Shown: one piece after another, positions 57,272 to 64,000 of the stretch
How positions within the stretch are numbered: the stretch's first letter is position 1
How the letters are laid out: each line of letters opens with the position of its first letter
Source of the DNA: Paucilactobacillus vaccinostercus DSM 20634
GTDB taxonomy: Bacteria; Bacillota; Bacilli; Lactobacillales; Lactobacillaceae
Direction: 5' to 3'
Assembly (NCBI RefSeq): GCF_001436295.1
Contig: NZ_AYYY01000063.1
Coordinates: forward strand, 86,675-150,674
DNA: 64,000 nt
Position numbers and translations under genes: made by a program
The notes under the pieces: generated by a model
What the model was told of the DNA's origin: nothing
The model's input: the letters and a program-made list of their open reading frames with translations, nothing else
The model's database searches: none

Positions 57272-58621
57272 ATGGAATTAAAGTATTTTGGAACTGACGG
57301 CGTTAGAGGCGTAGCAAACGAGGACTTAAGTCCAGAATTGGCGTTTAAGTTGGGACGTACCGGAGGATATGTGTTAACACAACATTCGCAACGAAAACAA
57401 CCACAAGTGTTGGTTTCACGCGACACACGAATTTCGGGAGAGATGCTGGAGAGTGCACTAATTGCGGGACTCCTATCGGTCGGAATTGAAGTATTGAGAC
57501 TAGGAATTGTCACGACCCCTGGTGTGGCCTATCTAGTTCGCGCTCAGGAAGCCGATGCGGGTGTCATGTTGACTGCGTCACACAATCCAATTCAATATAA
57601 TGGTATTAAGTTCTTTGGCAATGATGGCTTCAAGTTATCTGATGAAATGGAAGCTGAGATTGAAGTGCTTTTGGACAAGCCTGGCGATGACCTACCACGG
57701 CCAAGTGCACAAGGTCTCGGGCGCGTTTCGGATTATCATGAGGGTGCGTTGCGTTATACCCAATTCCTCGAGCAGACCCTGTCAGACAATTTGTCTGGAT
57801 TAAAGGTGGCCGTGGATGCTGCTAATGGGGCAACAAGCGGCTTTGTTTCTTCGTTGCTTGCTGACATGGACGTTGATTTTGAAACAATTGGAACGTCACC
57901 TGATGGGTTAAATACGAATTTAAACTGTGGTTCAACCCATCCTGAGGCATTACAAAAATTCGTGGTTGAGCAGGGTGCCCAAGTGGGAATTGCTTTTGAT
58001 GGTGATGGCGATCGGTGTATTGCGGTTGATGAAAAGGGTGAAATTGTCAATGGTGACAAGATCATGTATATTTGTGGCCGATACATGGATCAACGAGGCC
58101 GTCTAAAGAAGAGCACGGTGGTGACGACCGTTATGAGTAATCTGGGGATGTACAAGGCGCTTGAGAAAGCGGGAATGACCAGTGTTAAGACCAAGGTCGG
58201 AGATCGCTACGTTGTTGAGGAAATGGTTAAGAATGGCTATAACCTCGGTGGTGAACAATCAGGGCATATTATATTCTTGGATTTCAATACCACCGGTGAT
58301 GGGATGTTAACCGCACTTCAATTGTTATCAGTGATCAAGCAAACGGGTAAGCCGTTGTCAGAATTAGCGGCTGAAGTAACTGAATATCCGCAAGAGCTAG
58401 TTAACATTGAAGTTAGCGACAAGCAAGCTGCCTTGAAGAATGAAGATTTATTGAACATCATCGCCGAAGTCGAAAAAGACATGGCCGGTGATGGTCGGGT
58501 TTTGGTTCGACCAAGTGGAACAGAACCACTTCTGAGAATTATGGCGGAAGCTCCAACAAAAGAGAGTGTTCATCAGTACGTTGCGAGAATTGCTGAGGTT
58601 GCCAAAAAGGTTCTTAAATAG
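57272..58621 (+). CDS. glmM: Phosphoglucosamine mutase
   Basis: GlmM converts glucosamine-6-phosphate to glucosamine-1-phosphate toward UDP-GlcNAc. The 449-residue enzyme starts [12 protein letters not shown] and has the phosphoserine loop [18 protein letters not shown] near residue 100, Mg-binding [12 protein letters not shown] near 240, GGEQSGHI near 326 and [15 protein letters not shown] near 413. Known to interact with CdaA in other Firmicutes. A terminator follows, so glmS is a separate unit. Confidence 0.97.
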   Translation: MELKYFGTDGVRGVANEDLSPELAFKLGRTGGYVLTQHSQRKQPQVLVSRDTRISGEMLESALIAGLLSVGIEVLRLGIVTTPGVAYLVRAQEADAGVMLTASHNPIQYNGIKFFGNDGFKLSDEMEAEIEVLLDKPGDDLPRPSAQGLGRVSDYHEGALRYTQFLEQTLSDNLSGLKVAVDAANGATSGFVSSLLADMDVDFETIGTSPDGLNTNLNCGSTHPEALQKFVVEQGAQVGIAFDGDGDRCIAVDEKGEIVNGDKIMYICGRYMDQRGRLKKSTVVTTVMSNLGMYKALEKAGMTSVKTKVGDRYVVEEMVKNGYNLGGEQSGHIIFLDFNTTGDGMLTALQLLSVIKQTGKPLSELAAEVTEYPQELVNIEVSDKQAALKNEDLLNIIAEVEKDMAGDGRVLVRPSGTEPLLRIMAEAPTKESVHQYVARIAEVAKKVLK

Positions 58622-58630
58622 GGTTAAAAC

Positions 58631-58668
58631 AAGTGTTTTGTCGGTTAATTCTGACAGAACACTTTTTT
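58631..58668 (+). terminator. Intrinsic terminator after glmM
   Basis: AAGTGTT-T-TGTC pairs with GACA-G-AACACTT, followed by T. Confidence 0.85.
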
Positions 58669-58713
58669 ACTAGTAAAAAAGTTACCATCGTTATAGACCA
58701 ATTTATCAATCCG

Positions 58714-58742
58714 TTGACATTGATGATAAATATCTTTATTAT
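58714..58742 (+). promoter_or_regulatory. Promoter of glmS
   Basis: A perfect TTGACA, a 17-bp spacer and TATTAT (58737-58742). The leader of about 85 nt shows no recognisable glmS ribozyme. Confidence 0.8.
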
Positions 58743-58835
58743 ATGTAGTTGTCAAGTGTTATAAAATTAACTTTACGATCTATACCAATTAACGACTCAA
58801 ACCAATTATTTTACGAAAAAAGGATGGTAAGCATA

Positions 58836-60656
58836 ATGTGCGGAATTGTTGGTGTTACCGGAACAAAGCAAAGCGTATCTGTACTTATTGAAGGCCTCGA
58901 ACGGCTTGAATATCGTGGATATGATTCAGCAGGGATTTATGTAAATGATCAAACTGGAAATGACTACCTCGTTAAAAGAGTGGGCCGGATTTCTAATTTA
59001 AAAAATGCCCTGACTGATGACATTGCGGGGACGGCAGGAATTGGCCACACACGTTGGGCAACTCATGGGGTTCCGAGCGAAGTCAATGCGCATCCACAAT
59101 TTTCAGCTGACGAGCGCTTTTACTTAGTTCACAACGGTGTGATCGAAAACTTTGAACAATTAAAGCAGGAATACCTTGCTGATGTTAACTTTGTCAGTCA
59201 AACTGATACCGAAGTAATTGCCCAATTGATTGATCGGTTTGTCGTTGACTACAAGATGGATACTCAATCTGCTTTTCTTAAGGTACTGCACTTAATTAAC
59301 GATGATTCATCGTACGCTTTTGTGCTGATGGATCGCGAAACACCAGACACGCTTTATGTCGCAAAAAACAAAAGCCCATTACTAGTTGGAATTGGGGATG
59401 GGTTCAACTTAGTCGCTTCTGATGCTGTGGCAATGTTGAAACAAACGCATACGTTTATGGAAATTCAAGATAAGGAAGTTGTCATCGTTAAGCCTGATAA
59501 GGTGACGATCCATGATTTTGAAGGTAATGAAATGAAGCGTGATACTTTCCGTGTGGATATGGATGCCAGTGCCGCTGATAAGGGAACTTATCCATTCTAC
59601 ATGTTAAAAGAAGTTGACGAACAACCTGCTGTGATGCGTAAATTAGTCCAGGAATATTTGGATGAAGATGGACGTCCCACCATTGAAGCAGGATTATTGA
59701 ATGAAATGAAAAAAGCCGATCGACTCTATATTATCGGTGCCGGGACCAGCTACCACGCCGGTTTAGTTGGAGCCAGAATGTTTGAACGATTGACTAAGAT
59801 TCCAACACAAGTCTTTATTTCATCTGAATTTGCTTATGAACAACCAATTATGTCTGAAAAGCCATTCTTCATTTTCTTAACACAAAGTGGAGAAACTGCT
59901 GATAGCCGTGAAGTGTTGGTTAATATTAAGAAGCAGGGCTGGCCAAGTTTGACGATTACCAACGTACCAAAGTCCACCTTGTCTCGTGAAGCTTCATATA
60001 CGTTGTTGTTACATGCCGGACCAGAAATTGCGGTTGCTTCAACGAAGGCCTATACTGCCCAAGTTGCATTACAAGCTATTCTAGCTAAGGCACTGGGTAT
60101 GACCTGCGATCAGCAAGCAGCCACTGAATTTGATCTTAAGCAACAATTAGGAATTGTTGCGGTGGGGATGCAAGCATTAGTTGACGGCAAGGAAAAATTG
60201 GAGTCAATTGCGTCACGGTATTTGTCGGAACCACGAAATGCCTTTTACATTGGCCGAGGAATTGATTGGTCTGTTGCATTGGAATCAGCCTTGAAGTTAA
60301 AGGAAATTTCATATGTTCAGGCCGAAGGGTTTGCCTCTGGTGAATTAAAGCACGGCACAATTGCGTTGATTGAAGAACATACGCCAGTAATTGGAATTAT
60401 TACGCAGGATCGAACAGCTGGGTTGACACGGAGCAACCTACAAGAAGTGGTTTCTCGGGGAGCTAGTGTGTTAACGATTGCGGCTAAACATTTAGCACAG
60501 CCAGATGATACGATTGTATTACCAGATGTTGATCCACTATTAACACCTTTGCTGAGTGTGGTACCTGCTCAGTTGCTCGCTTATTACACTAGCTTAGGGA
60601 AGGGCTTAGATGTTGATAAGCCACGTAACCTAGCAAAATCGGTAACGGTTCAATAG
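58836..60656 (+). CDS. glmS: Glutamine-fructose-6-phosphate aminotransferase (isomerising)
   Basis: GlmS makes glucosamine-6-phosphate from fructose-6-phosphate and glutamine, the entry step to amino sugars. MCGIVGVTG puts the N-terminal nucleophile Cys at position 1 after Met removal, so the start must be ATG 58836; AAAGGATGG precedes it. The glutaminase domain shows HTRWATHGVPSEVNAHPQ; two SIS domains follow with IGAGTSYHAGL, TQSGETADSREV and the C-terminal DVDKPRNLAKSVTVQ. 606 residues. Confidence 0.98.
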   Translation: MCGIVGVTGTKQSVSVLIEGLERLEYRGYDSAGIYVNDQTGNDYLVKRVGRISNLKNALTDDIAGTAGIGHTRWATHGVPSEVNAHPQFSADERFYLVHNGVIENFEQLKQEYLADVNFVSQTDTEVIAQLIDRFVVDYKMDTQSAFLKVLHLINDDSSYAFVLMDRETPDTLYVAKNKSPLLVGIGDGFNLVASDAVAMLKQTHTFMEIQDKEVVIVKPDKVTIHDFEGNEMKRDTFRVDMDASAADKGTYPFYMLKEVDEQPAVMRKLVQEYLDEDGRPTIEAGLLNEMKKADRLYIIGAGTSYHAGLVGARMFERLTKIPTQVFISSEFAYEQPIMSEKPFFIFLTQSGETADSREVLVNIKKQGWPSLTITNVPKSTLSREASYTLLLHAGPEIAVASTKAYTAQVALQAILAKALGMTCDQQAATEFDLKQQLGIVAVGMQALVDGKEKLESIASRYLSEPRNAFYIGRGIDWSVALESALKLKEISYVQAEGFASGELKHGTIALIEEHTPVIGIITQDRTAGLTRSNLQEVVSRGASVLTIAAKHLAQPDDTIVLPDVDPLLTPLLSVVPAQLLAYYTSLGKGLDVDKPRNLAKSVTVQ

Positions 60657-60700
60657 TTGAACGCTAATTTCTAAATAAGATAGTACTTTAAAATATACAC

Positions 60701-60742
60701 AAAGACGGTCCTGGTTTATACAAATCAGAATCGTCTTTTTTT
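60701..60742 (+). terminator. Intrinsic terminator after glmS
   Basis: AAAGACGGTCCTG pairs with CAGAATCGTCTTT (two G-T pairs), followed by T. Confidence 0.88.
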
Positions 60743-60892
60743 ATAAAATCGCAAGAAATAATTGGAATTTAGTAAATTTTTACTATTTTTTCGAAAAAAG
60801 TTTTGAAGTCATTAAATCCTATCACCAAGGGCGTTTGCGAAAATAATTTACATGTTTTTGCAAGAATCAATTAAATTTTTTACATTTTTCTG

Positions 60893-60920
60893 TTGAAATT
60901 TGAAAGCGTTTTGCTATAAT
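60893..60920 (+). promoter_or_regulatory. gntP promoter with cre-like site
   Basis: TTGAAA (60893-60898), a 16-bp spacer and extended -10 TGC-TATAAT (60915-60920). Between them TGAAAGCGTTTTGC (60901-60914) matches 12 of 14 positions of the CcpA cre consensus, so catabolite repression is expected. Confidence 0.75.
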
Positions 60921-60971
60921 TGGCCGTATTGCGAAACGATCTTTAGAGTGATATTTAGAAGGAGAAAAAAC

Positions 60972-62324
60972 ATGCAATTTCTTGTCTTATTGTTAGGAAT
61001 TATCTTTTTGCTGTTCCTAATCATTAAATTTAAAATGAACACGTTTGTGTCATTAATTGTAACTTCAATTTTGGTAGCGATTTTATTGGGGATGAACCCA
61101 GCACAAATTGCGGTGTCAATCAAAAACGGGATTGGGAGTTCGTTAGGTGAACTTGCCATTGTCTTCGGGTTTGGTGCCATGATTGGTCGATTGGTATCAG
61201 ATGCCGGTGGATCGTACCGTATCGCGAAAACATTAATTGATATGTTTGGTAAAAAACGGCTTCAAATTGCCGTTGTGGTTGCTTCGTTTATCATCGGGAT
61301 GTCGATGTTCTTCGAAGTTGGGCTAGTTCTTTTGATTCCGATTGTCTTTTCAATTGCACTGGAAGCAGAAGTACCAATGCTTTATCTTGGAATTTCAATG
61401 GCTGCTGCATTGTCTGCAACCCAAGGATTTTTACCACCACAACCAGCACCAACTGCCGTTGCATCGGCTTTAGGTGCCCCAATTGGGAAGGTATTGATGA
61501 TCGGGATTATTGTTGCAATTCCGTGTGTGATCGTTGCCGGACCATTATTTACTAAGTTGGCGCAAATGTATGCACCATCTGCATTTACAATTAAGAAATC
61601 ATTACCCGGAATTACTGTTAAGAAATACAAGCTGGAAGAAACGCCAGGCTTTGGTATTTCAGCTTTAACATCACTTTTCCCAGTTATTTTCATGATTATT
61701 GCCACAATTTATTCGATTGCGTTTGAGGGTGGCGAAACACCAACTCATCCTCATGGCTTTGCTGCTTTCGTAACATTAGTTGGGAATCCAATGATTGCGA
61801 TGGTAATTGCATTGCTGTTTGCAATGTGGTCAATGGGCTTCCATCGTGGTAAGACGATGTCAGATATCAGTGGTTCAATCGGTGATGCTGTTAAGTCAAT
61901 TGCTATGTTGCTCTTAGTTATCGGTGGTGGTGCTGCCTTCAAACAAGTTTTGATTGATGGTGGTGTTGGTAAAGCGGTTCAACAATTGATGGCCAATGTT
62001 AACCTATCACCAATTATCTTAGCATGGGTAATCACTGTAATTCTGCGAATCTCACTGGGATCAGCAACCGTTGCTGGGATGACAGCTTCTGGTCTTGTGA
62101 TTCCATTGATGCAATCAACAGGTGCGGATCCTGTCATGATTGCGTTGGCAATTGGTGCCGGCTCACTGGCCGCATCACATGTTAACGATGCTGGATTCTG
62201 GATGGTTAAGGAATACTTCGAACTTAGTGTTAAACAAACGTTCCAGATTTGGACGGTGTTGGAAACTTTGATTTCGATCACCGGACTGTTAATGGTCCTA
62301 TTCTTGAACTTAATTTTGCATTAA
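60972..62324 (+). CDS. gntP: Gluconate:H+ symporter, GntP family
   Basis: A 450-residue GntP-family permease that imports gluconate or a related sugar acid with protons. About 12 helices are predicted. The family motifs GFGAMIGRLVSDAGGSYRIA near 72, SMFFEVGLVLLIPI and the conserved loop GFLPPQPAPTAVASALGA near 155, and SHVNDAGFWMVKEYF near 400 are clear. ATG 60972 follows GGAGA; the longer frame begins inside the promoter. No gluconate kinase gene is adjacent, so the substrate is not fixed by context. Confidence 0.93.
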   Translation: MQFLVLLLGIIFLLFLIIKFKMNTFVSLIVTSILVAILLGMNPAQIAVSIKNGIGSSLGELAIVFGFGAMIGRLVSDAGGSYRIAKTLIDMFGKKRLQIAVVVASFIIGMSMFFEVGLVLLIPIVFSIALEAEVPMLYLGISMAAALSATQGFLPPQPAPTAVASALGAPIGKVLMIGIIVAIPCVIVAGPLFTKLAQMYAPSAFTIKKSLPGITVKKYKLEETPGFGISALTSLFPVIFMIIATIYSIAFEGGETPTHPHGFAAFVTLVGNPMIAMVIALLFAMWSMGFHRGKTMSDISGSIGDAVKSIAMLLLVIGGGAAFKQVLIDGGVGKAVQQLMANVNLSPIILAWVITVILRISLGSATVAGMTASGLVIPLMQSTGADPVMIALAIGAGSLAASHVNDAGFWMVKEYFELSVKQTFQIWTVLETLISITGLLMVLFLNLILH

Positions 62325-62334
62325 TAAATGCGTT

Positions 62335-62380
62335 AAAAAGACTTCTTTTGGTTAATTTGTCGACCAAAAGAGGTCTTTTT
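62335..62380 (+). terminator. Intrinsic terminator after gntP
   Basis: AAAAAGAC-TT-CTTTTGGT pairs with ACCAAAAG-AG-GTCTTTTT. It could act in both directions. Confidence 0.88.
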
Positions 62381-62432
62381 AGTTGCCGTTAGTCAGGGAC
62401 TGTAAGGGAAGTAGGCACGTCAGTCGTTGGAG

Positions 62433-62461
62433 TTGCTTAAATTACTGAATCAAATTATAAT
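62433..62461 (+). promoter_or_regulatory. Promoter of nagB
   Basis: TTGCTT (62433-62438), a 17-bp spacer and TATAAT (62456-62461), 31 bp before the ATG. Confidence 0.75.
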
Positions 62462-62491
62462 TGGACTATACCATATAGGGGTGTGAGCGTA

Positions 62492-63220
62492 ATGAAAATT
62501 TGGATTGTAAAGACGCCAGTTGAGGGAGCTAATAAGGGAGTTGCGATGATTCAACAAACACTCAAAGATTGTCATGAACAGGTAGTATTTGGGTTAGCAA
62601 CGGGAGGAACACCACAGACTCTTTATCGCTTACTTAGCGCAAGTCAGTTAGATTTCAGCCGGTGTATTGCAATTAATCTCGATGAATACGTTGGTCTTGA
62701 TCAAGAAAATCCACAAAGCTATGCATATTATATGAACCGTCATCTGTTTAGTAAAAAGCCATTTCAGCAAACCTTCATTCCGAATGGTATGAATCGAAAT
62801 GCGACGGTGGAGACGCAGCGGTATGATCAAATACTTGACCGGTATCCAATCGACTTACAAATTCTGGGACTCGGTCAAAATGGGCACATTGGGTTTAATG
62901 AACCAGGAACGCCGTTTGAGAGTACCACCCACGAGGTTCAGTTAACGGAGTCGACGATTGCGGCGAATGCGCGCTTTTTTGCACAATCCACTGATGTTCC
63001 GCGATCTGCGTACTCAATGGGAATTAAATCAATTATGGCTGCTAAACAGATTATTATCATGGCGTATGGCAAAGCAAAAGCAGCAGCTGTGAAAAAGCTG
63101 GTGTTGGGGCCGGTAACGACGGCCGTTCCAGCAAGCATTCTGCAGCAACACCCCAACGTCACACTTATCGTTGATGAAGCGGCAGCTGATCAAATAAAAA
63201 AAGAAAAAGTTGAGGATTAG
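62492..63220 (+). CDS. nagB: Glucosamine-6-phosphate deaminase
   Basis: NagB converts glucosamine-6-phosphate to fructose-6-phosphate and ammonia, the reverse drain of the GlmS product. The 242-residue enzyme has LATGGTPQTLYRLL near 33, NLDEYVGLDQENPQSYAYYM near 65, GLGQNGHIGFNEPGTPF near 130 and AYSMGIKSIMAAK. ATG 62492 follows GGGGTG. A single-gene unit; a strong new promoter begins 3 bp after its stop. Confidence 0.96.
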   Translation: MKIWIVKTPVEGANKGVAMIQQTLKDCHEQVVFGLATGGTPQTLYRLLSASQLDFSRCIAINLDEYVGLDQENPQSYAYYMNRHLFSKKPFQQTFIPNGMNRNATVETQRYDQILDRYPIDLQILGLGQNGHIGFNEPGTPFESTTHEVQLTESTIAANARFFAQSTDVPRSAYSMGIKSIMAAKQIIIMAYGKAKAAAVKKLVLGPVTTAVPASILQQHPNVTLIVDEAAADQIKKEKVED

Positions 63221-63222
63221 TG

Positions 63223-63251
63223 TTGACAGCGCTTTCAGTAAGCGGTATTAT
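63223..63251 (+). promoter_or_regulatory. Strong cre-bearing promoter after nagB
   Basis: A perfect TTGACA (63223-63228), a 17-bp spacer and TATTAT (63246-63251). The cre-like TGACAGCGCTTTCA (63224-63237) matches 13 of 14 consensus positions and overlaps the -35. Confidence 0.8.
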
Positions 63252-63257
63252 AATTGA

Positions 63258-63341
63258 CGTAAGGTATTAAGTATTTACCTTCTAATCAATTCTCTTTCTC
63301 TCTTATGCCAATCACCGTTTTTCCCGAACGGTGATTTTTTG
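63258..63341 (+). ncRNA. Candidate CcpA-regulated small RNA
   Basis: From the predicted start near 63258 to the terminator is about 80 nt without an ORF. It has a small hairpin (AAGGTA/TACCTT, 63261-63281), an exposed pyrimidine-rich stretch (TTCTCTTTCTCTCTT at about 63290-63304, anti-Shine-Dalgarno-like), and a terminator hairpin. The next gene has its own promoter, so this looks like an independent short transcript. It could instead only be the nagB 3' end. Confidence 0.5.
63310..63341 (+). terminator. Terminator of the candidate small RNA / nagB
   Basis: AATCACCGTT pairs with AACGGTGATT and is followed by T. Confidence 0.9.
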
Positions 63342-63346
63342 TGTTT

Positions 63347-63375
63347 TTGACAAGTATCACTAACTTCTCTAAAAT
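63347..63375 (+). promoter_or_regulatory. Promoter of the 102-residue hypothetical gene
   Basis: A perfect TTGACA (63347-63352), a 17-bp spacer and TAAAAT (63370-63375). Confidence 0.85.
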
Positions 63376-63407
63376 AGAGTGGCAGTTTAGATTGAGGAGG
63401 ATGAATA

Positions 63408-63716
63408 ATGGCACAGCATGAAGTATTAGACTTGATCGAAGAAATTACACGCGAAGATGGATCAACGTATTTTGAAATTGGTAACATGGTTCAGAATGGA
63501 CGGGCAGAGCTAGCTGCTGAACGAGGTTTTATTCAAGAAGTGCGCATTTTACAGCTCAATATCCCGCATTCCCAAAATGTTGCAAAATATGAGGACTACG
63601 TCAATGAACACTATGTGATGCAAGACGAATCGATGGATCATTGGGATGAATGGAAGAAAACGGAAGAAGCAGAGGAAGTTGTACGAAATATTTTAAAAGA
63701 AAACCATATTGCTTAA
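63408..63716 (+). CDS. Hypothetical acidic protein, 102 residues
   Basis: I do not recognise a named family. The protein is soluble and acidic, with no signal peptide or membrane segment; the C-terminal third (DHWDEWKKTEEAEEVVRNILKEN) is a charged amphipathic helix. AGGAGG lies 9 nt before ATG 63408, and a near-consensus promoter drives it, so it is probably well expressed. It is flanked by a candidate small RNA and tRNA-Asn genes; there is no operon partner. Confidence 0.8.
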   Translation: MAQHEVLDLIEEITREDGSTYFEIGNMVQNGRAELAAERGFIQEVRILQLNIPHSQNVAKYEDYVNEHYVMQDESMDHWDEWKKTEEAEEVVRNILKENHIA

Positions 63717-63723
63717 AAAATGC

Positions 63724-63753
63724 TTTACAAGTCAGTAAATGATCCTGTATAAT
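63724..63753 (+). promoter_or_regulatory. Promoter of tRNA-Asn copy 1
   Basis: TTTACA (63724-63729), an 18-bp spacer and TATAAT (63748-63753). Confidence 0.75.
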
Positions 63754-63775
63754 AATTGATGTTGTTTAACAACAT

Positions 63776-63847
63776 TGCCCCGTAGTTCAGTGGTAGAATA
63801 ATTGACTGTTAATCAAGAGGTCGTAGGTTCGAACCCTACCGGGGCAG
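63776..63847 (+). tRNA. tRNA-Asn (anticodon GTT), copy 1
   Basis: A 72-nt cloverleaf with acceptor TGCCCCG/CGGGGCA plus G73, loop CTGTTAA (anticodon GTT) and T-arm GTAGG-TTCGAAC-CCTAC. The 3' CCA is not encoded. The G34 anticodon is a queuosine site (see queH). Confidence 0.95.
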
Positions 63848-63872
63848 TTGAAGAAATCAAACGTTTCTTCAA
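63848..63872 (+). terminator. Hairpin after tRNA-Asn copy 1
   Basis: TTGAAGAAA pairs with TTTCTTCAA around 7 nt; only a weak T tract follows. Confidence 0.5.
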
Positions 63873-63897
63873 ATTTAGTTGATCATGAAATTAGTCT

Positions 63898-63926
63898 TTG
63901 ACAATTTTGTGATTTCCGGTTATAAT
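63898..63926 (+). promoter_or_regulatory. Consensus promoter of tRNA-Asn copy 2
   Basis: TTGACA (63898-63903), exactly 17 bp and TATAAT (63921-63926): a full sigma-A consensus. Confidence 0.9.
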
Positions 63927-63947
63927 TTCATAGTTATGTGTTTTCAT

Positions 63948-64000
63948 TGCCCCGTAGTTCAGTGGTAGAATAATTGACTGTTAATCAAGAGGTCGTAGGT
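63948..64000 (+). tRNA. tRNA-Asn (anticodon GTT), copy 2, cut by window end
   Basis: The first 53 nt are identical to copy 1, including the anticodon loop; the 3' part lies outside the window. Confidence 0.93.

Larger units (their letters stand above)
60657..60971. other. Gene-free region between glmS and gntP
   Basis: The 315-bp region contains the glmS terminator, about 150 bp of very AT-rich sequence with no ORF, and the gntP promoter with a cre-like site. Confidence 0.7.

Noticed and set aside
58743..58835. Possible glmS ribozyme or riboswitch in the glmS leader
   Set aside because: The leader is only about 85 nt, AT-rich and lacks the recognisable paired core of a glmS ribozyme.

Overview
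The window reads as the chromosome of a low-GC Gram-positive lactic acid bacterium of the family Lactobacillaceae; I cannot resolve the genus. Supporting signs are the glycolytic genes gap, pgk, tpiA and eno, HPr kinase (hprK), luxS with H54/E57/H58, an L-2-hydroxyisocaproate dehydrogenase, CcpA-type cre sites, a CtsR box in front of clpP, LexA boxes, frequent TTG/GTG starts after strong AGGAGG sites, and a gene order that from memory resembles Lactiplantibacillus plantarum (secA-prfB-hprK-lgt-gpsA-galU-trxB-pgm-uvrBA-luxS-argGH-rapZ-yvcK-whiA-clpP-gap-pgk-tpiA-eno-secG-est-rnr-smpB).

Layout. 1-15.99 kb: 3' end of secA, prfB with its programmed frameshift, a PspC/YvlD envelope pair, hprK-lgt-gpsA-galU, trxB, phosphoglucomutase, an HD phosphohydrolase, SOS-controlled uvrBA and luxS. 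16-20.6 kb: argGH behind ARG-box-like sites, then a leftward IS110-family element with a possible bridge RNA. 20.7-27.5 kb: rapZ-yvcK-whiA, convergent clpP, two very small genes, hicDH with an LpdD-like gene, queH, tRNA-Arg. 27.8-41.1 kb: glycolytic genes, interrupted between pgk and tpiA by an 8.3-kb AT-rich operon (30421-38754). That operon encodes a Ser-rich secreted protein with a Firmicu-CTERM-like tail, an exosortase of the XrtG type, a GT2 glycosyltransferase and three tandem GT-C-like membrane proteins. 41.2-52.5 kb: ClC transporter, secG-est-rnr-smpB, a LURP-like protein, ung-pta-tsaE-GNAT, two leftward nucleases, murB. 52.6-64 kb: a CPA1 antiporter, a DUF1361-type membrane protein, cdaA-cdaR-glmM, glmS, gntP, nagB, a candidate cre-controlled small RNA, a hypothetical gene and two identical tRNA-Asn copies.

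How the parts fit. Several genes converge on amino-sugar and wall precursors: GlmS, GlmM and NagB set the GlcN-6-P/GlcN-1-P pool, MurB and GalU use derived nucleotides, YvcK and RapZ belong to families tied to UDP-GlcNAc homeostasis, and CdaA/CdaR make and tune c-di-AMP beside GlmM. HprK/P feeds carbon catabolite control, and cre-like sites sit in the gntP promoter and in the promoter just after nagB.

The most notable system is the XrtG cassette: a complete candidate surface-glycoprotein sorting and glycosylation unit inside the central glycolytic cluster, with no cggR regulator upstream of gap. Its third GT-C paralogue has lost the two charged motifs shared by the other two. Other leads are the short cre-controlled transcript at about 63.26-63.34 kb, the IS110 bridge-RNA candidate, and a 14-bp hairpin that contains the stop codons of two convergent genes. 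Family assignments come from reading motifs; no database search was run.
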